Assembly: GCA_029948255.1 (NCBI GenBank)
Contig: JALIZF010001780.1
Coordinates: forward strand, 1 to 64,000
Reading direction: 5' to 3'
DNA from: Telmatactis stephensoni
Lineage: Eukaryota > Cnidaria > Anthozoa > Actiniaria > Isophelliidae
Length of the DNA stretch: 64,000 nt
In this document: positions 1 to 11,000 of the stretch, one piece after another
How positions within the stretch are numbered: position 1 is the stretch's first letter
Layout of the letters: every line of letters starts with the position of its first letter
Notes under the pieces: model-generated
What the model was told of the DNA's origin: nothing
Databases searched by the model: none
Seen by the model: only the letters and a program-made list of their open reading frames with translations
Made by a program: the position numbers and the translations under genes

Positions 1-930
1 TAGAAATATGTTTGACAAATAATTAGTGAAATGCATTGAAAAGAAAAACACGAAGAATGATGAGGAATTTTATGGAGTTGGACAGGGCAGTTTGTTATTA
101 CCTCGACTCACATGTCTTTCGGAAATTAAACGTTCGGAATAACTTGGTAAGTGATATTTTTAACAATGTTTTTACGTCCATCAATAGAGACAACTTCATA
201 GACAGTGTCATAGGTTTGTAAAAGGAATTGCTATATATAGTGTTTGTTTGGCCTTGCAATCAAGATCCACGTTTGAGCTCTTCGTACATACTGAAGGCAT
301 TACATTTCCTCAATAGCAGCTGAAATATTATACAATGAAGTGAATTATTTGATAGTTTACATGCAATCGTTGTTTACTGTTGCTAAAAGATAGAACATTT
401 GCGAAAGGCTCAAACGGCGAGATCGAGACGAACACTTCAATATTGTATTACTTACCACCGCTCAAAAACGACCTCAAAATTGAATAATGATTTAATAATT
501 CTCCATAAGAATAAACCTGACACATTCTATTAAAGCTGAACCTTATCAATGGGCATAAAATCATTGTTAAAAACATCACTTACCACTGAGATTTTCAGTG
601 ACTTGAATTCCTGTCAAACTTGTCAACAGTCTAGTCGTCAGTCACATGGAACTTCGTGCTTGTCAGTTACCTGTCCGTGATTCCGAAAGACATTTGGTCG
701 TCGATTCGTATGTCATTTCGCCTTTACTTGTTTGTTGCCGTGTATTTTCCGAAAATATTCCGACTTTTCTATTGTTAACACTTTCTATTGTTAACAAGCA
801 TAGAACTTTGTGTCAGAACTCATACATGTTCTGGTGAATACCAATATACCGTGATCTCATAATTTGAGTGAAGCATAAAGTATATCCATTTTCAACACGA
901 TGACATAGTATCTACTGCATTCTGCAGTAG
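1..930. other. Non-coding stretch, no gene recognised
   Basis: I see no convincing exon here; the short open frames lack recognisable motifs and splice context. At 907-933 an 11-bp perfect inverted repeat (GTATCTACTGC / GCAGTAGATAC) forms a hairpin that contains the acceptor-like AG used by the next feature. It may hold 5' exons of the downstream decayed gene, but I cannot show that. Confidence 0.4.
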
Positions 931-2535
931 ATACAAAAATATCAAAGTCACCAGAAGAAAGCTGAACAACACCCAGACAAATACTTAAGTGTCATCATTG
1001 ACGGTATGGATCAGTCGAAGACTCATCTCCCACATTGGAGTCAAATATCAAAAGTAAGCTGTTGCTGTTGTTTTATATATAAATCAGTATTTCACATAAC
1101 TCAATTAATGTCAATATTCATTGTAGCTCGAAGGGGAATATGCAGAATTCATGATGACACACGTGACTGGAGTTATTTGTCATGGTCTTCGATTGACAAT
1201 GTGCTTCATTCATTTTATATGTTGGCCCCAAGATGCCAATCCAACAATGAACTGACTTTTTTTCTCTTTTTAGATGTATTTTACGAACAGTAAGATTCTC
1301 AGCTTACAATATAAATATATGATCAGTATAGAGACAATTTTGAAAGCCAACCTAACCTCATTTTTTCTTTAAATTAAGGGTGGACATTTGGCCCGGTCCT
1401 TTATTTCCAGTTAGATAACTGTTATCGGGATTACAAAAACATATACATCTTGGGATTCTGCATCAAAGCAGGCATTTTTAAAAAGGTAATTTCCCCTGAT
1501 TCCTATATCACCTTTTTGGATTCGAAATCACTGTTAAATTCATATATGGTTTCGTAGGACTTGCAGGTCTACAATTATATTGTTTTTACGAGAAAAAATG
1601 AGGTATCTTTCCTTTGTGATAGCTGAGAACTTATAGAGTTGTTTCGCAAGTCTTACTTCTAACAAAGGACCATGACTAGTCAGATTGATAAGACTTGCTT
1701 GTAAAACACGATAATTGCACTATAAATTTCAGTCTAAAAAATGACCTGTTTTGATTTTGTTATGTAGGTGAGGCTGTTATACCTTATGGTTGGTCACACA
1801 CGAAGATATTGATCAAGTGAGTATTAATGAATTATAGGAGTCATACAATAAAATCAGAGAATTAAAGTTCTGAATTTCTTGTTAGATGTTTAGTCGCATT
1901 TCTGTATCTTTAAGAAGAAGGAATGCTGTAACTCTGGATGAGCCAAAAGATGCCATCCGAAAGTCATACAGCCCTACTCCTTTAACAAGCTATGTCGAAA
2001 ACATTTATGACATAAAGTCTTGGCTAAGCCCTTACATTGCAACGCTGCAATATCACAGTCATCCCCATGATTTCTGATTCAAATGAAATGAATCAGAAGA
2101 AGTGGAAATGACTTACAGAAACTGGGGTAATGCCGATAGAAAGGACTGGTTAATTCCAAAAGACAAGACGGACAAGAAGGAGGGTCCTTTCATAATAATG
2201 AGGAGGATCCCTTCTGGAAAACCAGCTCTACTTAGGCCAGATCTCAAAAAATGTCCATCAGTCGAAAAGATGGAGACCTCAATTGATCATCTCAAAGTAA
2301 GAATGCAGCCCCATTAACTTAACTGGTGGACTGATCTGGTCAGAAAGGAAAAACAAAAAGTAGAGCAGTGGCAGACTATGTCCGATGAAGAGTTAAAGGA
2401 GGCAGGGCTGTCTTTCGATCTTTTGAGCATGCGCTACCAGGAGCCAAGTAACCCTAAAGAGGAGAAGAAAGAAGAGGACAAAAAAAGATCGGGAGAGTTG
2501 AAACGGCTTTTGGCAAAAGTAACAAATTCCCTAAG
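931..2535 (+). pseudogene. Decayed DUF7869-type (transposon-associated) gene, five exon blocks
   Basis: Exon-like blocks at 931-1053, about 1127-1290, about 1378-1485, 1768-1816 and 1886-2535 are joined by plausible GT-AG signals. Block 1 reads KYLSVIIDGMDQSKTHLPH; block 2 contains THVTGVICHGLRLTMCFIHF; block 3 contains YFQLDNCYRDYKNIYILGF; block 4 carries the remains of a VGHTHEDID-type motif; block 5 begins MFSRISVSLRRRNAVTL. From memory these are hallmarks of the DUF7869 domain of multi-exon, transposon-associated proteins in cnidarians and other lineages; a nuclease-like role is inference. It is broken: a frame change near 1255, two bases apparently missing in the HTHED codons near 1800, a stop near 2077 and a frame change before MTYRNWGNADRKDW (2102). 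The last block is charged and ends at a donor-like AAG|gtaaca. Only remnants of a once functional copy are supported. Confidence 0.6.
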
Positions 2536-2968
2536 GTAACATTTGAATGCTTCATTATTACAAAAAAATAACTTAAAGTGAAAAAAATAGGCAATTGAGG
2601 ACTGCATGTATCTACGGGTCTGCGTAACTTTAACAGGATTTAATTCATAGACACAATGTATTGGTAAATTTTTGAAGGACGGCATTTTGTATTAGTATAA
2701 GAATTATCTCTGGCACACCAATTTTCACAAATATGAACTTTAATCAAATAACTCAGTTCTTTATAATAACTACCATTGTTTATAGTTTGACATAACAGCA
2801 TACAAAACAGATGACATTGGCACTCTTTTTTGACATTTCTGGTGATCTTTCTTCTAAGTCTTTTCGATTTTAAAGATTGCATAACCTTTCCTATATTCCA
2901 TATTGCATAACTTTTCCTGATATTCTAGATGACTCTCTATTTCTGATTCTCAGTGTGAGTTACATAAC

Positions 2969-3265
2969 CTCTGAAAGTTGATCGAAAATGTCTAGTACTT
3001 TTTATGCTTTGTTCATTATTACAAATACAAGCGTGCTCACTAATAGCATTACCACAATTACAAGATTCAATATTCATGTCTTGAAAACCAGCCACAGCTT
3101 TCGTGCATTTTACACAAGGGGCATTCTGAATTGTTTGTTTATCAAATATCACATTCTTAGAATTTCTCTGTTACTGCTTAAACCGTTATATAAGTCTTCT
3201 GAAATTGGTTTTGAGTACCATTGCCGGGATTGTTTACTCCCCTAAGGAAGTTATTTGTCTCCCGA
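2969..3265 (-). CDS. Downstream exons of the repeat-containing gene, other side of the MULE
   Basis: The strip 3238-3265 continues the reading frame of the exon that ends at 14946 (residues TNNFLRG) up to a donor GTAAAC. A roughly 70-nt intron would end at an acag acceptor at 3168, followed by exon 3167-2969 encoding RNSKNVIFDKQTIQNAPC and a Cys-rich stretch (CVKC, CNCGNAISEHACIC) that resembles a zinc-binding module. Phase fits (0 at the first junction). A further exon starting at 2853 is likely but its frame is ambiguous: one reading ends ICFVCCYVKL, the other gives a longer Cys-rich tail (CQCHL, CENWCARD). Function unknown. Confidence 0.4.
3257..3265. repeat. 9-bp target site duplication of the MULE, left copy
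   Basis: GTCTCCCGA directly abuts the left TIR; the identical 9-mer at 14946-14954 abuts the right TIR. Confidence 0.9.
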
Positions 3266-3726
3266 GAGTGGTTCAATGGCACGAGTCAAGTTCGAGCCCG
3301 AGTCAAACACGAGTCACGAGCCAATTTCGAGCCAAGCTCGAGCCAAGTTCAAAATCATATATTTTGCTCGATAATGTATTACTTTTAAGTTAAACTTCTA
3401 ATCGGTTTCGAGGAAATGTCCAATCCAAAACTTCGCCGCTTCCCTTGCATATGGCGCGATGATCATCACAAGGCCTCAAGGGGCCTCAATCTACAAAATT
3501 TTACAAAACCTTTCCATTCCGTGTCTTTCTTTGTCATTATATTTATTTCCTCCAATGGAATATACTTAACTACGAACTGCTGGATCATTTTTGAAGCATT
3601 TACTGACCTGGTTTCGCGAAATCTTCACGTAGGATATGTCACCATTTTGAATGACACAGGGATCCCAAAACATTAGGTTCGAGTTCGGTCAACAGACGAC
3701 AAGGAAAACGTAAAAATACCGAAAAT
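3266..3726 (+). repeat. MULE left terminal inverted repeat
   Basis: About 461 bp, starting GAGTGGTTCAATGGCACGAG and ending ACCGAAAAT. It matches the right repeat in inverse orientation at well over 90 percent by eye; differences include aa/gg near position 10 and an extra GTTCGA-type insertion near 3680. An open frame through it has no homologue I recognise and is mirrored in the other copy, so I do not call it a gene. Confidence 0.92.
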
Positions 3727-3900
3727 AAAAGAAGAAATCAATCCATTGGTGTCCAATGGACATGTTGGACATATTTCTTTAAAGGTATTATTATAAATAA
3801 ACAAAAGAAAAAATATCTACTGACGGCCACAGGCATCCCGTCATCCAGGTTGCTCATTACCAGTCCACCTCAACTGTCACATGCTTCTCGACAGCTCAAA

Positions 3901-5877
3901 ATGGAGGAAAAAGGTAAGAAACAAGCTAGGTATAAAATTTTCTTCCATTAAAGGATTTAAAGTAATTCAGACTACATTTTTTTAGAGTGTGGAGTAGCCG
4001 ACAGAGAAGCGAAGTCCTCCAAAGAGGCGGTAAGTTTATGAAACGTCTCTCACGTGCACATTCCCATGCACGACTGCCCACGAGCATTTTATGACATTTG
4101 CACGTGTTGAGAAGTTTTGCTCCTTTATCAAAGAATACTAGTTGTACTGCTGTCCTTTACCTTCAGCTATAAAATACCCAGAGTTCTTAAAGTTATCATA
4201 GAGAAATCAGTTGCATTTGTGATTTTCTGCGAGCTTGACAAGTCAGTCACGTTGCTTAGCGATGTACGTGCAAAACACATTTTGTCTAGATTTCATCAGC
4301 AAAAAAATCGTATAATATCAAATATTATTTAATTACAATTTGTTTGCACGGTTAATGTACGAATACCATCTGCAATATCTACGTACAGTTTATTATTGTA
4401 AAAAAACAGTACCACGAGATTTGATCAGCGGTGTTGACATTTTTAGTCGTAGAAAATCAAAAAATTTTACCGTAAATTTTAATTTAGATAACGATTTCTG
4501 TAATTTATTTGTGATACATTGTTGCAGATTGACTTCATTGACCTCTCATTAAACAGGTAAGGGATAGTTTTATTTAATCACTATGACTGTGCATTTTTCT
4601 GAGCATATATCTCTGTCATATAGTTAAAGAGTTTAATTAATTATTTAATTGATGTATTTCTTCTTTCAGCGAAACTGATCATGACGTTATTGTGAGTAAA
4701 TTGTATAGTTGCTACATTATTTTGAATTTCCTTTTCTATTCCTGCTGTAAGTGCTTCTTGTGGGCTTGCACAGGAATCCCAAGCTACTGGAGACATATAT
4801 TCAATATTGGAAATGTATTTCAGGTTATAACTAGTGCAGAAAATACCCCAGTTAAATCTGGAAAGCGCATAAAATCTACCTCAGAAAAATCAACTAAAAA
4901 AAATAATGAAACATTGAGGTATGTGGGCTATGTATTTTTAGTGATAATCATTAATTTGAACCTCCAGAACATTTCTCACATTTTCTTTGATAATTGTATT
5001 CGCATTAAAATCAACTGACTATACATCTGTAGAGCTTCAAGATCAACCTTGTATAGTGATGATGATGATGATTATGGTGTATCTATGTTTGAACCAACAC
5101 ATAAGAATAAAGGAAACCCAAGGTAAATAGAACATTTTCCCCATAATAATTTCATCAAAATCAACTGATTGTTTATTTGTGAATGCTTCCAGATCAACCT
5201 TGTATAGTGATGATGATGATGATTATGATGTATCTATGTTTGAACCAACACATAAGAATAAAGGAAACCCAAGGTAAATAGAACATTTTCCCCATAATAA
5301 TTTCATCAAAATCAACTGATTGTTTATTTGTGAATGCTTCCAGATCAACCTTGTATAGTGATGATGATGATGATTATGGTGTATCTATGTTTGAACCAAC
5401 ACATAAGAATAAAGGAAACCCAAGGTAAATAGAACATTTTCCCCATAATAATTTCATCAAAATCAACTGATTGTTTATTTGTGAATGCTTCCAGATCAAC
5501 CTTGTATAGTGATGATGATGATGATTATGATGTATCTATGTTTGAACCAACACATAAGAATAAAGGAAACCCAAGGTAAATAGAACATTTTCCCCATAAT
5601 AATTTCATCAAAATCAACTGATTGTTTATTTGTGAATGCTTCCAGATCAACCTTGTATAGTGATGATGATGATGATTATGATGTATCTATGTTTGAACCA
5701 ACACATAAGAACAAAGGAAACCTAAGGTAAATAGAACATTTTCCCCATAATAATTTCACTAAAATCAACTGATTGTTTATTTGTGAATGCTTCCAGATCA
5801 ACCTTGTATAGTGATGATGATGATGATTATGATGTATCTATGTTTGAAACAAAACATAAGAATAAAGGAAATTCAAG
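3901..5877 (+). CDS. 5' exons of the MULE-encoded protein (acidic repeat leader)
   Basis: Eleven exons fit GT-AG borders with consistent phase: 3901-3913 (ATG GAG GAA AAA G), 3986-4029, 4528-4556, 4670-4691, 4824-4918, 5033-5122, then five 81-nt exons starting 5193, 5344, 5495, 5646 and 5797. The product starts MEEKECGVADREAKSSKEA, has a basic stretch (KSGKRIKSTSEKSTKKNN) and then six copies of a 27-residue module (RSTLYSDDDDDYDVSMFEPT plus HKNKGNP). Most likely this is the N-terminus of the transposase whose catalytic exon starts at about 6604. The join is not resolved: the last repeat exon ends in phase 2 while the best catalytic acceptor (CCAG at 6600-6603) needs phase 0, so one exon between 5880 and 6600 is missing from my model. 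It could instead be an independent accessory protein. Confidence 0.55.
5033..5877 (+). repeat. Six tandem 151-bp repeats, each carrying an in-frame exon
   Basis: The word gatcaacctt recurs at 5041, 5192, 5343, 5494, 5645 and 5796, exactly 151 bp apart. Each unit has a ttccag acceptor (the first has ctgtag), an 81-nt exon (90 nt in the first) and a cccaag|gtaaat donor with a 70-nt intron. Because 81 is a multiple of three and every exon is phase-symmetric, any number of copies can be gained, lost or skipped without breaking the frame. Confidence 0.9.
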
Positions 5878-6603
5878 GTAAATATAACATTTCCTGGCAT
5901 TGACATTATATTTCCATAATAATGTGGTGATTTGTTTTTATATTAATGAATAAATACTTACATAGTGCAAGTATCCTCATGTTCAATTGGGGCCTTTTTT
6001 AAACAACAAAAAAATCATCATAAAATGTAAATTTAGAGAAACACTTAGGAGACATATTGCAATATTAAAAACATCATTTGACATTATATTGGGTAAAAAC
6101 ATTACAATATTTCATAAAATACAAAGATACATTTATAAACTTTTTAATAGGACCGTGTTTTATTGTTTAAATAACAGAAGAAGAAAAGAGAAACTCAAGA
6201 GCATTAAAGAGATTTTAGATTATAAGATTAGAGAGTGAGATGGTTCATAACGTTGCAAAATATCAGTAATGACGTAGGATTGGCATAACTCATTCAGAGC
6301 TTTAAGATGTGTTTAAGAACCCAGTGAAATTTGTAGATTATGTTTTCGATGCATTATTAACCTTAGATCAGATTGTCCAATGATAACATGTTGGCTATGA
6401 GCCCAAATGCATAACCGATACAAAACCGGGTATCACAAAGTGTATGGAATGTTGTGAAATGACTTGTTTCAACTGTAGATATAATTGTTCTGTAAAAATT
6501 GCTATTTAGTTATATTCATAAAACATTATTTTTACTTATAAAATCATAAAAAAAAAATCATTAAACCTCCTTTTTTGAAGGGATGGATGCTTGAAACTCA
6601 CTC
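5878..6603. other. MULE internal region without an assigned exon
   Basis: AT-rich stretch between the repeat exons and the catalytic exon. An 83-codon Lys/Ile-rich open frame at 5987-6238 has no splice context and no motif I recognise. At least one linking exon is expected here but I could not choose one. Confidence 0.4.
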
Positions 6604-7665
6604 CAGATATTTGGAAAAAACGTAGAGATTGAAAATGTGGAGAAGATTCCTTATAACATTGATGGAATGAAGATTTACCAACTTCCTTTTGACAAAAACA
6701 ATAAAATGGATTCCAGCAAAGACGGCAGACAATGGGGCAGTTACACAACTTCAAGAAGATCAGGCTTCTCAGGAAAGCGTTTCATAAAATCCTGCAAGGG
6801 TTCTTACCGTTGTAACAATGAGAACTGTGGATACAAGCGTCAGTTTAAGGAGGCAAATAGAGTTCAGTTTGAGAAAAGAGCTTCCGAAATGAAATGTAGC
6901 ACTTGTGGAGCTATGGCAGAGTTTATTCAGTGTCAAGCAAAGAAGATATGGGAGTTTCCTGAGGGACAAGACAAGGTCACAATATATCATTATGGACACC
7001 ATACTTGCGTGCCCATCAAGTGTAGCAGTGGAATTTCAGAACTACTCGATGAAACTGATTATAAGTTAAAGAATTTGAAACCTGCGCGACTTTTTAATGA
7101 CAAGATCATAGAAGCTGTTGAGCAAGAACAACCTCTAGAGGATATCGAAGAACTTGCCGACAAGCTCATGGACAGAAAGGTCATGAATAATGTAAAAGGT
7201 GCAGCTATGAAATCGGTTGATCCTGTTGGCCACAGTTTTGACGCAGTAATGCAATATAAGTCCAAGGTCGAAAAAGTGCTTAAGGATCCATTCATGATCT
7301 ACAGAGTTGATTGCGAGAAAAAAGTTGTTTTTAAGACAAGTAAAGACCAGTTGTCGATAGCATTACAGATGGACAGAGAAGGAGATGGTCACCTGAATGT
7401 TGAGCCATGCCACGTTGATGGCAAACACAATCGGGTGACAGGTTATATAACAATATCGCTTGTGATTTACGAACCACACTTGAGAGAGATGGTCAAAGTT
7501 GCTACAATGGAATGCCCCTCCGAAAGTAAAGCAAACATCAAGATGTTTTGGACATTCCTTAATGACGCCCTTCGAGAATACACTGGAAATACAGAGTATA
7601 CCTTCAAACCACATCTATATGTCTTTGACGAGGGAGGGGGATTCTGGTCTTCTCTACAGGAAGCC
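6604..7665 (+). CDS. MULE transposase, N-terminal and first half of catalytic domain (interrupted)
   Basis: Open from the acceptor CCAG at 6600-6603; the first in-frame ATG is at 6637. Residues about 60-130 (counted from that ATG) contain a zinc-finger-like block (SYRCNNENCGYKRQF ... MKCSTCGAMAEFIQCQAKK ... YHYGHHTC), resembling the FLYWCH/WRKY-GCM1-type fingers found in MULE proteins. The catalytic core follows: first acidic residue in EPCHVDGKHNRVTGY (about residue 260) and a second in HLYVFDEGGG (about 329). The reading frame enters the gypsy LTR at 7666 and soon terminates at 7713. The rest of the domain lies 4.6 kb away at 12282-13675 in a frame that would continue if the gypsy and one 5-bp duplication were absent. 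As it stands the gene cannot encode a full transposase. Confidence 0.8.
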
Positions 7666-7819
7666 TGTAATGATTCTTTGATTCGCGTTCTTTATTTCTA
7701 TGTACTAAGATGAATGATCTAGAGGTTTCACAATGTTGGTTTCGACTCATGCTCAAGGTCACTGTACATATGATATCCTATAGTGTTTCGTGACAGCGAG
7801 GCTGTGACATATCATGACA
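7666..7819 (-). repeat. Gypsy 3' LTR (left copy)
   Basis: 154 bp, TG...CA ended on both strands; minus-strand reading starts TGTCATGATATGTCACAGCC and ends AAAGAATCATTACA. No difference from the other LTR was found by eye. Confidence 0.93.
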
Positions 7820-7832
7820 TCCCTCTTTCTCT
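7820..7832 (-). other. Polypurine tract of the gypsy element
   Basis: The minus-strand reading AGAGAAAGAGGGA lies immediately before the 3' LTR, the expected plus-strand primer position. Confidence 0.75.
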
Positions 7833-7962
7833 AAATATAAATTACATAATCAATTATATATCTTAAAGTAATCATATTCCTTAACAGTAACTTAGGCTAA
7901 GACTGTTGCCTATGCATGCAACTTATTATGTTCGTTCTTCTTAGCCGTGTTGTCTCTCTCTC

Positions 7963-7996
<34 letters not shown>

Positions 7997-8029
7997 TGTT
8001 TGTTTCACTCTTCATCGTGTACTCTGCGG

Positions 8030-11000
8030 TTACACAAATCTGTCGGGTGGCTGCACGATCCTTCCACTTCGGGTGACCTTTGTTCCTGGTGGAGTGGTTG
8101 GCTGTGTGTCCTTAGCTGAACTGCAGTCTTCTGGTGATTTGCTTATCGTCATTGGTTGTGACTGTTTTGGGGGTGATGATGTTGTTTCACGGATATGTGA
8201 TCTGTTACGGCGAAGTTCTCCTCCTGATGAGGTAACGACAGTGTAGGACCTTGGGAGTTCTAGCTTTTCCTTGATTGTTGCCGGCTCCCACCTCCTTGTC
8301 GATGGGTTTTGAATGTTGATGCTTTGCCCTGGTAGGAGGTCAGGGAGAACTCTGGTGTTTTGGTCAAAGTAGAATTTTTGAAGGTCTTGCCGTTCTTTGA
8401 GCCTTTCAACTACATCGTCATTGTCTCCTCTGGTTATGAGGGACGGAAGGTTTCCCTGTATCTTTCGACCAAGAAGCAATTCTGAGGGTGACGGTAGTTT
8501 GTTATCAATTGGAGTTGTACGCAAGCACAGTAGGGCCATGCATGGGTCTTCGCCCGTGTGCCTGGTCTTGAGAAGCGTTGCCTTTACTGTCTTGACTTGG
8601 TTTTCAATGAATCCATTTGCCTGAGGGTAACGTGGTGAACTTGTTACGTGTTCGAAACCATAATTCTTGGCAAACTCTTGGAAGTTTGCACTACTGTAGT
8701 GAGGGCCATTGTCTGATCTCACTATTTTGGGGATGCCTTGTTCACTGAATATTTGCTTCATGATTTCGATCACAGTTCTGCTGTTGCTTTGGCCCTTAGG
8801 GATCTTTCTTACGAATGGGTACTTTGAATAGTAATCGGATATCAACAGGTACTCTGAGTTATCTATGCAAAACAGGTCTGTGGCGATAGTGTGCCATGGC
8901 CACGGTGGAACCTCTGTGGGAATTAGTGGCTGTTTTGCATTGCTGGGTTGATATGTTTGACATGTTTGACATGTTGCGGTGATCTTGTCGATGTCGTCGT
9001 TCATATTTCTCCAGTATACGGAAGTTCGTGCTCGGAGTTTAGTCTTCTCAGCGCCTTGATGACTGGCATGGAGTTTTGCCAATATCTCTTTCTGTAGTAC
9101 GGCTGGGATGATTATTCTTTGTCCCTTGGTAAGTATGCCGTCGTCGATAGTAATTTCATCCCTGAAGGACCAGTATGGTTTTAGCAGTTTAGAGACGTCT
9201 TTTATAGTTTCTGGCCATCCTTCATACACAGTGTGTTTCAGACACGACAACTCTTCGTCAGCGGTTGTGCTGGACCTGACTTTCTCGATCATTCCATTGC
9301 TAAACTGGGTGTAAATCTCGTGGACTTGTATCTCCTCGTTTTCTATTTGGAATTTCTCCTCAGGTGATAGACGAGATAATGCGTCGGCTAGCAACATTTC
9401 CTTTCCAGGTAGATAACGGATTTTTATGTCGTATGGTTGTAGCCTGAGCAGCATCCTCTGAAGCCGTGGCGGTGCTGAGGTTAGGTGTTTGAGGTGGATG
9501 CTTTCAAGTGGCTTATGGTCGGTTAGTACAGTGAAAGGGCGACCAAATAGGTAGTTATGAAAACGCTCACATCCATACACCACTGCTAACAGCTCTCTTT
9601 CGATATTTGCATATCTCGTTTCTGCGTCCGTCAATGACTTGCTTGCGAATGCTACGGGCTTACCTTCTTGCAATAGGGCAGCCCCGAGGCCTTTCATAGA
9701 GGCGTCTACTTGCAAGGTTACCTCTTTGTTGTCGTTGAAGTAGGTAAGTGTCACTTTCTCGCTAATAGACTCCTTGATCTGGTTGAATGCTGTTTGATAA
9801 TTAGCGTTCCACTGGAAGGTTGTACCTTCCTTGAGCAGCTCTCTTAATGGTGCTGTGAGAATGCTTAGGTTGGCAATGAAGGGTGACATATAAGTGGCTA
9901 GGCCAAGGAAGGTCTGTAATTCTTTCTGATCAGTTGGCTCTTTCATCTGCTTTAGTGCCGAGACTTTCGCTGGATCAGGTTGAATGCCGTCCCCACTGCA
10001 AATTATCCCATAGAATTTGATCTTATCTTGGTTGATATAACACTTATCTGGGTTGAGCTTGAGGCTGGTTGTCTGGCATCTCATGATCATTCCGTGGAGG
10101 TTTCTGTTGTGTTCTTCTTCTGTTGTTCCGGAAACTACTATGTCGTCTGCTATGCCAGTAACACCAGAACAGCCTTCGAATGTTTGGTCGATTTTCGACT
10201 GAAATACGTCTTGAGACATCTTTAATCCAAAGGGCATGCGTAAGAATCGATATCTCCCAAAGGGTGAATTGAAAGTGGTTAAGTAACTTGAATCGTTGTC
10301 GAGGACGACGTTCCAATAGCCACACTTGGCGTCTAAGATTGAGAAATGCTTTGCTCCGCTGAGTTTTGGGAGGATTTCCTCTAGCGTCGGCGTCACGTGG
10401 TGGTCTCTTTTTATCGCAGCATTCAGATCTTTGGGGTCCAAACATATTCTTAGTCTGCCGTTGGGTTTTCGTCTGTATACAAGGCTGTTTACCCATGAAG
10501 TTGGTTCTCCCTCTCTTACTTTTGCGATAATACCTTGACTGATCATTTCGTCAAGTTCCCGTTTGATATCATCCTTCATGCTGATTGGCACTCGCCGAGG
10601 TGCGTGTATAACTGGGGGTATATTTGGATCTAAAGTGATATGATATTCCCCTTCGAATTTTCCTATTCCGTCGAAGCATTCTGGGAATTGTTGGATCAAT
10701 TTTTCTTTGGGTGTTATGGGGTCAGAGCTGGTTGTTTTATTGTGCGTCGCGGCTTCATTCTGTGCATGTTGCTCTACAGAACAGTTCAAAGTAATTAGCT
10801 TAAGTGTCAGTGCCGTTGGTAATCCGATTATGGCGCGGCCTGGCGCGTCTGTCACGTAAAAAAGGGCTTTAGTTGTATAGCCTTCGTGTTTGCATTCTAT
10901 TTCGCAAGTACCAAATTGATTGATTCTTGACCCCCCATATGCTGTTAGTACTGTCTTGGATGCTTTTAGAGCTTTGTGTTTAGGCTGACCATCTGAACTG

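Noticed and set aside
3416..3676. 86-codon frame, near-identical to one at 14535-14795
   Set aside because: Both lie inside the MULE terminal repeats; their similarity follows from the repeat, and there is no motif or splice support.
5033..5877. CRISPR-like direct repeats
   Set aside because: Units are 151 bp with exon-intron structure and no variable spacers, in a eukaryotic transposon.
5987..6238. 83-codon open frame in the MULE
   Set aside because: Lys/Ile-rich composition expected of AT-rich DNA; no splice link to neighbours.
8397..10538. Several + strand frames over the gypsy pol gene
   Set aside because: Shadows of the minus-strand pol, which carries all the recognisable domains.
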